Part shown: positions 1 through 7,119 of the stretch, in pieces
Position numbering within the stretch: the stretch's first letter is position 1
Layout: every line of letters begins with the position of its first letter
Source of the DNA: DATIHQ01 sp035480535
GTDB lineage: Bacteria; Chlamydiota; Chlamydiia; Chlamydiales; SM23-39
NCBI GenBank assembly: GCA_035480535.1
Contig: DATIHQ010000078.1
Location: 1 to 13,387, forward strand
Reading direction: 5' to 3'
Length of the DNA stretch: 13,387 nt
The notes under the pieces: model-generated
The model's input: only the letters and a program-made list of their open reading frames with translations
What the model was told of the DNA's origin: nothing
Database searches by the model: none
Position numbers and translations under genes: made by a program

Positions 1-1028
1 TTTTTCAGCGACTCTTGATAGTCTTTCCCCAGCGGGGCGACGGAGTCGACAACAGCTTGGCGCGCCTCCGCATAATTCATCGAGGCTTGCGATTCTTCCA
101 CGAGAGGGACGTAGAGATCGTAAATATGGATTTTATCGAGCTTCATCAGTTTTTTTCTGAGCGCGACGTATCGATGCATGGCAGGCAGGTGGCTCCGCAC
201 GGAGGCAATGAGGTTTTCATAGACGCTCCGGTCGATCTGATGGGGAAAGAGCGCGGCATCGAGGCAGGTATTGAATTTCCGGGCGCGCGCAAAGAAAAGA
301 TGGCTCTGAATTTGCCCCTGAATCAGCTCGCAGAGAGAATTGGCATGAGTTTCATAGGCGCGGTGGAGATTTTGAAAGGCACTTTTCCGAAATTCCCGGT
401 CTGGGCTGCGCAAATAGGAGAGATAAGTTCCATTGGAAAGAGGGTGTTCTTCTTTTTTGGAATCAATGGCCGGAGCAAAGGTCATATCCACATTGCTGAG
501 CGCGGCAAAGGTGCGGTACGATGTGTCGAGCGCTTTTCCGCTGAGTGCCATCAATTCTTCCATTTGAGGCGTAAGGGTATGGGGCCGCATCCTTCCAATC
601 TTTTCAAAATAGAAATGGAAGGGACGCAATGAGGGATGGCTCGTGAGCTTTCGAAAATTTTCCTCATTGAGAGTGAGGAGTTCCGGTTCAATCCAAGAGG
701 TTTCAAATTGGAACTCATGGAGAAGACTGGAAATGAGGCCATAATTGGTTTTAAAGGAATCATTTCCTAAATCTTCATCGACTCGCAAATGCGCATAGGT
801 ATGGAGCTTGCTTAGTTTTCGATCCACCCCAATATAATATTCCATCAACGATGCGGCGGTTTGAGGATCGCTGAGGCGCCCCTTATAGGTATTGAGTTCG
901 GGCCAACGGGGGCTTTTTTCCTGCCCCTGCACCTGGGCCAACTCTTGACGCCACGCTTCGGGGTCGGAATAGAGGGCTTCTACGTTCCAGCGATCTTCCG
1001 GGGGGATTTCGCTACGGCTCTTAGGCAT
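1..1028 (-). CDS. pepF: Oligoendopeptidase F (PepF/M3 family), N-terminal part, runs off the left edge
   Basis: The minus strand is open from the start codon to the window edge, giving about 342 residues beginning MPKSRSEIPPEDRWNVEALY. PepF is a cytosolic zinc metallopeptidase that trims oligopeptides and is about 600 residues long. The part seen is the helical N-terminal region, with family-like stretches such as SNGTYLSYLRSPDREFRKSAF and LPAMHRYVALRKKLMKLD; the HExxH zinc site lies outside the window and cannot be checked. The start at 1028 has an ideal AAGGAG six bases upstream. An in-frame ATG at 1070 adds 14 residues and has its own GGAG, so two starts are possible. The gene is divergent from groES-groEL, as in Chlamydia trachomatis, which supports the identification. 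Family assignment is firm. Confidence 0.9.
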   Translation of the reverse strand, partial: MPKSRSEIPPEDRWNVEALYSDPEAWRQELAQVQGQEKSPRWPELNTYKGRLSDPQTAASLMEYYIGVDRKLSKLHTYAHLRVDEDLGNDSFKTNYGLISSLLHEFQFETSWIEPELLTLNEENFRKLTSHPSLRPFHFYFEKIGRMRPHTLTPQMEELMALSGKALDTSYRTFAALSNVDMTFAPAIDSKKEEHPLSNGTYLSYLRSPDREFRKSAFQNLHRAYETHANSLCELIQGQIQSHLFFARARKFNTCLDAALFPHQIDRSVYENLIASVRSHLPAMHRYVALRKKLMKLDKIHIYDLYVPLVEESQASMNYAEARQAVVDSVAPLGKDYQESLK

Positions 1029-1111
1029 GGGGGTCTCCTTTTCTAACTGATTGGAATTTAACGAGTTCATGGTTTCTCCGCAAGGAAGAAAAATGAAAAA
1101 AACGGGGAAGA

Positions 1112-1138
1112 TTAGCAATCTTGCTAATATTCTGCTAA
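1112..1138. promoter_or_regulatory. CIRCE-like inverted repeat (candidate HrcA operator) upstream of groES
   Basis: The outer half-sites TTAGCA and TGCTAA are separated by exactly 15 bases, which is the CIRCE geometry (TTAGCACTC-N9-GAGTGCTAA, 27 bp). The left arm TTAGCAATC matches the consensus at 8 of 9 positions. The right arm TTCTGCTAA matches at 6 of 9, only in its outer part. A third copy of the half-site makes a tighter overlapping palindrome, TTAGCAA-TC-TTGCTAA, at 1112-1127. HrcA binding to CIRCE is the known control of chlamydial groE and dnaK operons. Here the site sits just upstream of the proposed -35, and about 40 bp from the alternative pepF start, so it could affect both directions. 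The degenerate right arm is the main doubt. Confidence 0.5.
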
Positions 1139-1144
1139 ATCTTG

Positions 1145-1174
1145 TTGCAAAAAATCTCATGGTTTGGTTATATT
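1145..1174 (+). promoter_or_regulatory. Candidate sigma70-type promoter of groES-groEL
   Basis: TTGCAA at 1145-1150 and TATATT at 1169-1174 are separated by 18 bases. This would give a leader of about 75 nt before groES. The leader carries a small inverted repeat, AAGGT/ACCTT, at 1208-1222. Position between the CIRCE-like repeat and the gene supports it; no experimental start site is known. Confidence 0.45.
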
Positions 1175-1256
1175 CCTACCTAAGAAATAAATGAAAAATC
1201 TACTGATAAGGTCCTGTACCTTAAAGTAGCTGGAAAACACAACGGAGATGCAATCT

Positions 1257-1571
1257 ATGGCCCAACAAACACAAAAAAAACTCACACTGAAACCTCTTGG
1301 GAATCGCGTTCTGGCCCAGCGGTTGGAAGCGCAAGAGACATTGAAAGGGGGGATTATCCTTCCTGACGCCGCTAAGAAAAAACAAGAAAAAGCGAGAGTT
1401 GTTGCAGTGGGACCCGGAAAGAGGCTCGACGATGGCAAGGTCCTTCCTGTTCCTGTCAAGCTCGGAGACATTATCCTAATGGATAAATACTCTGGCCAGG
1501 AAGTCACCATTGATGACGAAGAATACATGATCTTAAAAGCTGACGACATCATCGCAATCATCGAAGAATAA
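1257..1571 (+). CDS. groES: Co-chaperonin GroES (Hsp10)
   Basis: A 104-residue protein. It is the heptameric lid of the GroEL chamber in the cytosol and assists ATP-dependent folding. The sequence has the expected order: LKPLGNRVLAQRLE at the N-terminus, GGIILPDAAKKKQEKARVVA with the mobile loop and following strand, VAVGPGKRLDDGK, and a C-terminal ...EEYMILKADDIIAIIEE. The length matches chlamydial GroES. The start at 1257 is chosen because GGAG at 1244-1247 lies nine bases upstream; the earlier in-frame ATG at 1248 directly abuts that sequence and so has no usable ribosome site. groEL follows after 14 bp, a standard two-gene operon. Confidence 0.97.
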   Translation: MAQQTQKKLTLKPLGNRVLAQRLEAQETLKGGIILPDAAKKKQEKARVVAVGPGKRLDDGKVLPVPVKLGDIILMDKYSGQEVTIDDEEYMILKADDIIAIIEE

Positions 1572-1585
1572 CTTTAGGAGAAACT

Positions 1586-3211
1586 ATGGCACCAAAAAAT
1601 ATTAAGTTCAAGGAAGACGCCCGACAAAAGATTTTAAAAGGCGTAAAAACTCTCGCAGCCGCTGTGAAAGTCACGTTGGGACCCAAAGGGCGCAACGTTG
1701 TGATTGATTCCAAATTTGGCTCCCCAAAAATTACGAAGGACGGTGTGACCGTTGCAAAAGAAGTAGAGCTGGAAGATAGACACGAGAATATGGGCGCGCA
1801 GATGGTGAAAGAGGTCGCGAGCAAAACGGCTGAAAAAGCCGGCGACGGCACCACAACGGCGACCGTTCTCGCTGAAGCGATCTATAGCGAAGGACTTCGC
1901 AACGTCACAGCAGGCGCCAATCCAATGGAAATCAAGAAAGGGATTGAGCTCGCTGTCAACACGGTTGTCGACGAGCTGAAAAAACTCAGCAAGCCGATTA
2001 AAGATACGAAAGAAATCGCCCAAGTGGCGACAATTTCTGCAAACGGCGACTCTGACATTGGAAACATCATTGCCAAAGCGATGGAAAGAGTCGGCAAAGA
2101 TGGCACGATCACTGTAGAAGAAGCCAAAGGCTTTGAAACTACGCTTGAAGTTGTCGAAGGAATGAGCTTTGACCGCGGCTATACTTCTGCCTATTTCGCG
2201 ACCAATGCAGAAACGCTCACAGCCGAATATGAGAACGCCTCTGTCCTCATCTATGAGAAAAAGATCTCTTCCATGAAAGAGTTCCTCCCTATTCTTCAAG
2301 CGGCTGCTGAGGCGGGCAAACCGCTCCTCATCATCGCCGAAGATATCGAAGGAGAGGCTCTCGCAACTCTCGTCGTGAACCGTCTCCGCGCAGGGCTTAA
2401 AGTCGTCGCCGTCAAGGCGCCCGGCTTTGGCGATCGCCGCAAAGCGATGCTGGAAGACATTGCCATCCTCACCGGTGGACAATTCATCAGCGAAGAGCTC
2501 GGCATTGGGCTCGAGAAAGTCACCCTCGATATGCTCGGCCGCGTGAAGAAAGTAGTCGTTAAAAAAGAAGATACGACCCTGATCGATGGCGCCGGCAATA
2601 AAAAAGCGATCCAAGATCGAATCGCTCTTCTGAAACGGCAAATTCAAGAAGCGACCTCCGATTACGATCGGGAGAAATTCCAAGAACGTCTTGCGAAGCT
2701 CTCTGGCGGAGTCGCCGTCATCCACGTCGGCGCTGCGACAGAAATGGAAATGAAGGAGAAAAAGGATCGCGTCGATGATGCGAGAGAAGCGACCAAAGCG
2801 GCTGTTGAAGAGGGAATCGTCCCTGGCGGCGGCGCGGCGCTTATCCATTCTCTTCCCGCACTCCAGAAAATGCTTGAGAAACTCTACGGCGACGTCAAGA
2901 TCGGCGCCGAGATCATCTTGCGCTCGCTCTCCTACCCTCTTCGCCAAATCGCGGAAAACGCAGGCAAAGAAGGCTCCATCGTCGTTCAGAAAGTCTCTTC
3001 AATGGGACTGCATGAAGGATACGATGCCCGTGAAGATGTCTACGTCAACATGATCGAGAAAGGGATTGTCGACCCAACGAAAGTCGTCCGCTGCGCTCTG
3101 CAGTTTGCGGCTTCCATTGCCGGCCTTCTCCTCACGACTGAGGCGATCATCACCGATGAAGAGCAAGAAAAACCTGCAAATGCCGCTGCCGGCGCAGACA
3201 TGGAATACTAG
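1586..3211 (+). CDS. groEL: Chaperonin GroEL (Hsp60)
   Basis: A complete 541-residue chaperonin subunit that forms the double-ring ATP-driven folding chamber with GroES. Diagnostic features are VTLGPKGRNVVID near residue 31, GDGTTTATVLAEAI near residue 86 (ATP site), IAEDIEGEALATLVVNR and APGFGDRRKAMLEDIA in the apical domain, and VDDAREATKAAVEEGIVPGGG containing the catalytic-aspartate region. The C-terminus ends ...ADMEY with no Gly-Gly-Met repeat, resembling chlamydial GroEL1. It has a clear ribosome site (AGGAG) seven bases before the start. It is the last gene of the operon and is followed by a strong terminator. Chlamydiae usually carry further GroEL paralogues; the groES linkage says this is the main one. 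Confidence 0.98.
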   Translation: MAPKNIKFKEDARQKILKGVKTLAAAVKVTLGPKGRNVVIDSKFGSPKITKDGVTVAKEVELEDRHENMGAQMVKEVASKTAEKAGDGTTTATVLAEAIYSEGLRNVTAGANPMEIKKGIELAVNTVVDELKKLSKPIKDTKEIAQVATISANGDSDIGNIIAKAMERVGKDGTITVEEAKGFETTLEVVEGMSFDRGYTSAYFATNAETLTAEYENASVLIYEKKISSMKEFLPILQAAAEAGKPLLIIAEDIEGEALATLVVNRLRAGLKVVAVKAPGFGDRRKAMLEDIAILTGGQFISEELGIGLEKVTLDMLGRVKKVVVKKEDTTLIDGAGNKKAIQDRIALLKRQIQEATSDYDREKFQERLAKLSGGVAVIHVGAATEMEMKEKKDRVDDAREATKAAVEEGIVPGGGAALIHSLPALQKMLEKLYGDVKIGAEIILRSLSYPLRQIAENAGKEGSIVVQKVSSMGLHEGYDAREDVYVNMIEKGIVDPTKVVRCALQFAASIAGLLLTTEAIITDEEQEKPANAAAGADMEY

Positions 3212-3219
3212 GGAAAATC

Positions 3220-3263
3220 TGAAATCTGAATTATGAAATCTGAAACCGTCGGGGCTTCGCCCC
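3220..3263 (+). repeat. Short direct repeat plus small hairpin in the groEL 3' region
   Basis: GAAATCTGAA occurs at 3221-3230 and again at 3235-3244, followed by the GGGGC-TTC-GCCCC hairpin at 3251-3263. The stretch between the groEL stop and its terminator has no coding potential. The hairpin has no T-run, so it is probably not a terminator itself. Function unknown. Confidence 0.4.
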
Positions 3264-3283
3264 CGCACCCCAGTTAGTCACAG

Positions 3284-3317
3284 GGGTCCTTGGGTTTACC
3301 TAAGGACCCTTTTTTTT
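3284..3317 (+). terminator. Intrinsic terminator after groEL
   Basis: GGGTCCTTGGG and CCTAAGGACCC form an 11-bp stem (one G-T pair) closing a TTTA loop, followed at once by eight T residues. It ends at the stop codon of the convergent minus-strand gene. A smaller GGGGC-TTC-GCCCC hairpin lies upstream at 3251-3263. Confidence 0.9.
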
Positions 3318-3972
3318 AATCTCCGCCGAAGCCTTTGAAGGGGTTGGTGAATTTCTCAAAGACGTTTTCGGGGTTGCTGAGCTCTTCAATGTATTTCTGA
3401 ACTCCCGCATTTTCGAAGATCCTGTTGATCACTTTTTTCGTTGGGAATCCCTGCTCGCTGTCGATCTCATCGAATTCCATCCGCTCAATCATCTGATTTT
3501 TAGGGACTCCGAGAATCTGCGCCGCTAATCCTTGGATCTCTACCCTAATGTTGGTGAGGATCAGCTTGTGAACAATCACCCGTCTCGAATTTTTCTCTTC
3601 GGGGATTTTAGAGCCAAGAACCGTCCAATTATTTTGGGTTCCCGCCTTATTTGAAAACTCAATGCTAACAAAAACCCCATCCATTGTAATGGTATCGATT
3701 TCGGAAGGAGTGCCTAAGAGTTTACCCAACTCATACTCGACTTTGATTCGAAGGGCTTTAAAGGCATTATCTGTTTTATAGCCTCGCGGATTGGGTATTT
3801 TAAAGATCCGAATGGTAGTCTCCCTCGGCCACATGCTGATGCTCGCCATCGAAACGGGGATCTTAAGCCGGCTCGTTAAGTAAGAAGACATCACTGGGGC
3901 TTTAATCAACCAAAGAAAGACAATCGCCGCCAATGCAATTAATACGATCATCCTTAAGCTTAAATGCTTCAT
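3316..3972 (-). CDS. Single-pass membrane-anchored AsmA-like protein, paralogue A
   Basis: A 218-residue protein with one N-terminal membrane segment (about residues 8-24) and a long exported domain; orientation is probably N-in. The domain resembles the start of AsmA/DUF748-type proteins: a TSRLKIPVSMASI strand entry, then KIPNPRGYKTDNAF, KVEYELGKLL and IDTITMDGVFVSIEF, then NNWTVLG and HKLILTNIRVEI. Proteins of that superfamily act in the envelope on lipid transport or outer-membrane assembly, but this one is far shorter, so its role is unknown. It is clearly related to the gene that starts 55 bp away on the other strand. GGGAG lies upstream of the start at a usual distance. It converges on groEL, with the groEL terminator touching its stop codon. 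Confidence 0.8.
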   Translation of the reverse strand: MKHLSLRMIVLIALAAIVFLWLIKAPVMSSYLTSRLKIPVSMASISMWPRETTIRIFKIPNPRGYKTDNAFKALRIKVEYELGKLLGTPSEIDTITMDGVFVSIEFSNKAGTQNNWTVLGSKIPEEKNSRRVIVHKLILTNIRVEIQGLAAQILGVPKNQMIERMEFDEIDSEQGFPTKKVINRIFENAGVQKYIEELSNPENVFEKFTNPFKGFGGD

Positions 3973-4027
3973 AACAATACTCCCAAACCACTATCTTCAA
4001 AATGAACGATGTAGTATTTTTTTGAAC

Positions 4028-4693
4028 ATGAAAAAGTTCTTTTTGGCCCTTTTGCTTCTCATCCTGCTTGTTGTAGCCGCTGGAGTTCTCTCCTGGACAA
4101 ATCGAACTTCTTTCGCCGCCCACTTTCTCTCTAAATCGATGAAGGTCCCCGTCACTTTGCATTCTCTCGATATCCGCAAGAACCAGGCGCATATCGATTC
4201 TCTCTCGATCGGCAATCCTCCCCATTCGAAAACCCCCACTTCTTTCACCACTCAAACGATGATGATCCAAGCCACCTTAAAAGAGATCGTCGGCAATCCC
4301 CTCATCATCGAAGAAATCGATATGTCGAACATTCAGGTGAACATAGAATATTACAACGAGGATGGAACCGACAATAACTGGGCTCGCATTCTCGCTCTCA
4401 ACCCAGAGATCAAAGAGAAAAAATCGCGCGACTATCTCATCAAGACTTTAATTTTAACCAATTTGACCGTCACCCTCAACTATGCCAACGGCAAAACGAA
4501 AACCTATCCCACAATCCCCCGCATGGAGTTCCATAATATCTCTTCAGAAACGGGCTTCCCCATCGACGAAATCGAGAAGGCGATCTTCGATCTCGTGATG
4601 AAAGACATCTTCCGCAAACTCGGCCTCGATCGCCTACTGCAGACAATCGAGCCCCTGAAATCAATCCCAAAATCCCTGCCCCTCTTTAAGTAA
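4028..4693 (+). CDS. Single-pass membrane-anchored AsmA-like protein, paralogue B
   Basis: A 221-residue protein: MKKFF followed by a strongly hydrophobic segment (about residues 4-23) and an exported domain. It shares with paralogue A, in the same order and spacing, MKVPV near 38, IGNPPHSKT near 61, TDNNW at 114-118, TLILTNLTVTL at 140-150 and IPRMEFHNISSETGFP at 163-178. No cysteine lipobox is seen. A TTG six bases upstream is in frame but ATG at 4028 is the natural start; neither has a recognisable ribosome site, and the sequence before it is a T-run. The histidine decarboxylase gene begins 8 bp after its stop, so the two are probably co-transcribed. Function unknown; an envelope or lipid-linked role is inference from the superfamily. 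Confidence 0.8.
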   Translation: MKKFFLALLLLILLVVAAGVLSWTNRTSFAAHFLSKSMKVPVTLHSLDIRKNQAHIDSLSIGNPPHSKTPTSFTTQTMMIQATLKEIVGNPLIIEEIDMSNIQVNIEYYNEDGTDNNWARILALNPEIKEKKSRDYLIKTLILTNLTVTLNYANGKTKTYPTIPRMEFHNISSETGFPIDEIEKAIFDLVMKDIFRKLGLDRLLQTIEPLKSIPKSLPLFK

Positions 4694-4701
4694 GGAATTA
4701 G

Positions 4702-5838
4702 ATGCCGTCTACTATCAAGAAGAGACCCCATTTCAAGGAACTGGATCACCTTCATCGCAAATTCCAGAAAGCATCGAAAGAGATGGTTGGCTATCCAATC
4801 TGTCAATTTTTTGATTATTCCGATCTTTTCCGTTTTCTCCATTTTCATATCAACAACCTAGGCGACCCATTTTTGGATAGTTGGCACTACAGGATCAATA
4901 GTTTAGAAATAGAGAGAGAGTTGATCCATGGGCTGGCCAAACTCTTTCATGCACCGAAAGAGAGTTATTGGGGGTATGTGACGAATGGAGGGACCGAAGG
5001 AAATTTATATGGCCTCTATGTCGCTCGCGAACTGCACCCAGATGGCGTCGTCTTCTATTCAGATCAGACCCATTACAGCGTCCCCAAAAATCTAAGACTC
5101 TTGAGAATGCCCTCTATAAAGATCCCCTCCCTTCCCAACGGAGAAATCGATTACCAAGCCTTACAAAAAGAATTGGCCTCGCAAAAAGTCACGCCGATTA
5201 TTTTTGCAACGATTGGGACAACGATGAAAGGGGCCATCGACAACGTGGTCAAAATCAAAAAAATTCTCTCCGATCTGAAAATAGAGAAACACTATATCCA
5301 TTGCGATGCCGCATTTTTTGGTATGATTCTCCCTTTTGTTCCTGAAGTGAAAAGCGAGCCTTTTGATTTCCGTATTGGGATAGATAGTATTGTGGTTAGC
5401 GGTCACAAGATGATTGGAACCCCAATTCCCTGCGGAGTGGTGATCACAAAAAAAGAACATGTGCGTCAGATCGGGACAAAGATTGAATATGTGGGGACGT
5501 TAGACAACACAATCACCGGTTCGCGCAATGGGTTAAGCCCCCTTCTCCTCTGGTATGAAATTAAATGTGCCCAGAGAGCAAAATTTGAAGAGGTGATTAA
5601 AGATTGCATAGACAAAGCCGGCTATGCGGTGAAGAAATTCAATGAGCGGGGCATTAAGGCTTGGAGAAATAAAAACTCGATCATTGTGGTTTTTCCAAGA
5701 CCGTCGGAAAAGCTCATCCGCAAATGGCAGCTCGCCGTAGAGGGAAAGATCTCCCACCTGATCACTCTCCCCCAAGTAAGCCACAAAATCATCGACCAAT
5801 TCGTCTCCCAAATCGCCCTCGATTTATACCGCTCGTGA
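4702..5838 (+). CDS. hdc: Histidine decarboxylase, PLP-dependent
   Basis: A cytosolic group II PLP enzyme expected to convert L-histidine to histamine and CO2, consuming a proton. Its 378 residues equal the length of the Morganella-type enzyme as I recall it, and long stretches match: VGYPICQFFDYSDLFRFL (29-46), SYWGYVTNGGTEGN (88-101), THYSVPK (123-129), PNGEIDYQAL (145-154), PIIFATIGTT (165-174), SGHKMIGTPIPCGVV (233-247) and WRNKNSIIVVFPRPSE near the end. H124 (ring stacking), D202 in HCDAAFFG and the Schiff-base lysine K236 are all present, so the site looks intact. AAGGAA gives a good ribosome site. No histidine/histamine antiporter gene is adjacent. Another aromatic or basic amino acid decarboxylase is possible but less likely given how close the match is. 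Confidence 0.9.
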   Translation: MPSTIKKRPHFKELDHLHRKFQKASKEMVGYPICQFFDYSDLFRFLHFHINNLGDPFLDSWHYRINSLEIERELIHGLAKLFHAPKESYWGYVTNGGTEGNLYGLYVARELHPDGVVFYSDQTHYSVPKNLRLLRMPSIKIPSLPNGEIDYQALQKELASQKVTPIIFATIGTTMKGAIDNVVKIKKILSDLKIEKHYIHCDAAFFGMILPFVPEVKSEPFDFRIGIDSIVVSGHKMIGTPIPCGVVITKKEHVRQIGTKIEYVGTLDNTITGSRNGLSPLLLWYEIKCAQRAKFEEVIKDCIDKAGYAVKKFNERGIKAWRNKNSIIVVFPRPSEKLIRKWQLAVEGKISHLITLPQVSHKIIDQFVSQIALDLYRS

Positions 5839-6023
5839 TTCAAAAATCGGTTCTGACGGCGTCGGGCAGCCACTAAATTTGAGACCCGCCTGCACCCCAC
5901 CCCAAAGACGATGCGTCTTCGGGGACCCCGGCGCCCAACCTTTCAGGTTGAGCTGCTTCGGCGCCGGCAGAGCCTGGCTCAAATTTAGGGCGCCTCCTTG
6001 TCATAATCCGATTCTTGAATCAC
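5835..6023. repeat. 189-bp palindromic element with 16-bp terminal inverted repeats (MITE-like)
   Basis: The ends GTGATTCAAAAATCGG (5835-5850) and CCGATTCTTGAATCAC (6008-6023) pair with one mismatch. A second nested pair, CTAAATTTGAG (5873-5883) and CTCAAATTTAG (5978-5988), is perfect. The core holds two hairpins: CCCC-A-AAGACG / CGTCTT-C-GGGG at 5900-5924, and a two-step stem of CCGGCGCC/GGCGCCGG enclosing CAACCT/AGGTTG at 5928-5967. The sequences between the two nested arms are also similar on both sides. There is no ORF. The left end overlaps the hdc stop codon and the right end stops 8 bp before the convergent gene. A non-autonomous mobile element is the best guess; a structured RNA or bidirectional terminator is the alternative. 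No clear target duplication flanks it. Confidence 0.75.
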
Positions 6024-6031
6024 TCTCAGTA

Positions 6032-7036
6032 TTAAAACGTTGACACTTTCGGGACGGCGATGGCGCCATTTCTCTTGAATGGCTCGAAGGCATCCATGTA
6101 AGCTCCCATCGAGCTTGGCGCTGCGAGGAAGAATTTAGAGACCGCATTGACCACTTTGGAAATGCCGGATGAAAGGCAACCCGCAGTAAGTCCCAGCGGA
6201 AACGTCAGCCCATAGAGCGAAAGCTGGAGCGCGCGAAGGCGAACCAATCGATTCCATTCGGCAATTTTCTTGCGGCATAGATCGATTCTGTCTTTAATGA
6301 CCTTCTCATCGGCTTTTTCAAGAATGAGCTTGAGAAGATCGAGAGACTCAATGGCGGCCTCCACTCCGATCTCCTCGGAGAATTTCTCCATCATCTCACT
6401 CACCTGTTCAGGTTTAGAATAGGTTGAAAGCACCTGAAGATGAGGATGATTTTCTTTCTTTATCTCATCGAGTTTCATGAGCGATCCCACATCCTTTCCT
6501 TGCGCAGTGGCGGCGAGATGGCTCAATGTCTGAATTAAGCCGGGAAGCACGAGCAGCAAGATGAAAATCGGCATGACGTAGGGATTTGCCATAGCGGCGG
6601 CCGCGCCCCCAAGACATCCCAGTTTAACTCCCAGAATGCTCAAAGAGGCTAACGTCATCACCAAGCCTATCCCTATCAGGAGAAGCGCATCGGCTAGAAC
6701 GCGTGAGAATTGTTTATATTGCCCATTGCGCAGCGATTGCATTGCCTCAAAAAGAAGGAACAATCCTTGTCCAATATTTAAAACGCCGCCGATAAGGCCG
6801 CTAATCGAGCCGACGAGGAGAAGCCCCGCGCTTGGCGTTGTAACGAGGGACACCCCTTGCGCCATCGAAAAGCCGGCCGTACCTACATCGGAAGTGACGT
6901 AAACGACTTCCTTAATGAAGTTGGAGCCTTTGAATCGATTGTCGATCTTCTCTTGCAAATTGGCTCTTTTTTGCTCAATCACCTGCCCCATCAATTGAGG
7001 AAGCGGCGGATCTGGATTTATTGGTAAAATGCTCAT
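6032..7036 (-). CDS. Inclusion-membrane-like hydrophobic protein
   Basis: A 334-residue protein I do not recognise by sequence. It has no classical signal peptide. Its N-terminus is proline-rich and polar, followed by long Gly/Ala/Leu-rich hydrophobic stretches at about 52-97, 113-172 and 269-306. Between the last two is a charged helical section (about 185-265, likely coiled coil or helix bundle). Bilobed hydrophobic hairpins without a Sec signal are the hallmark of chlamydial Inc proteins, which are type III secreted and inserted in the host-derived vacuole membrane, so that is a reasonable inference, not proof. An ordinary multi-pass inner-membrane protein is the alternative. AAGGA lies five bases before the start. 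It converges on hdc across the palindromic element. Confidence 0.65.
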   Translation of the reverse strand: MSILPINPDPPLPQLMGQVIEQKRANLQEKIDNRFKGSNFIKEVVYVTSDVGTAGFSMAQGVSLVTTPSAGLLLVGSISGLIGGVLNIGQGLFLLFEAMQSLRNGQYKQFSRVLADALLLIGIGLVMTLASLSILGVKLGCLGGAAAAMANPYVMPIFILLLVLPGLIQTLSHLAATAQGKDVGSLMKLDEIKKENHPHLQVLSTYSKPEQVSEMMEKFSEEIGVEAAIESLDLLKLILEKADEKVIKDRIDLCRKKIAEWNRLVRLRALQLSLYGLTFPLGLTAGCLSSGISKVVNAVSKFFLAAPSSMGAYMDAFEPFKRNGAIAVPKVSTF

Positions 7037-7098
7037 AAGTATCCTTATTCGTTTTTTTTGGGTTTATTAAAAAAGTGGGTATTCTTGGATAGTTATGG

Positions 7099-7117
7099 TT
7101 TGGTGCTTAGCACCAAA
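7099..7117. promoter_or_regulatory. Perfect 8-bp inverted repeat upstream of the Inc-like gene
   Basis: TTTGGTGC-TTA-GCACCAAA is a perfect palindrome about 63 bp before the minus-strand start at 7036. No T-run follows on either strand in the usual position, so it looks more like an operator or a leader hairpin than a terminator. What would bind it is unknown. Confidence 0.35.
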
Positions 7118-7119
7118 AA

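Noticed and set aside
15..632. A 205-codon plus-strand frame at the left edge
   Set aside because: The opposite strand reads as a continuous PepF protein across the whole stretch; this frame is its shadow. The minus-strand frame at 551-763 is likewise out of frame with PepF.
1634..2947. A 437-codon open frame on the minus strand opposite groEL
   Set aside because: It lies fully inside groEL, has a low-complexity Phe/Arg/Asp-rich composition typical of antisense frames, and shows no domain or ribosome site.
5833..6025. A TC dinucleotide flanking both ends of the palindromic element as a target duplication
   Set aside because: A two-base match is expected by chance in one of sixteen cases; no longer duplication is present.
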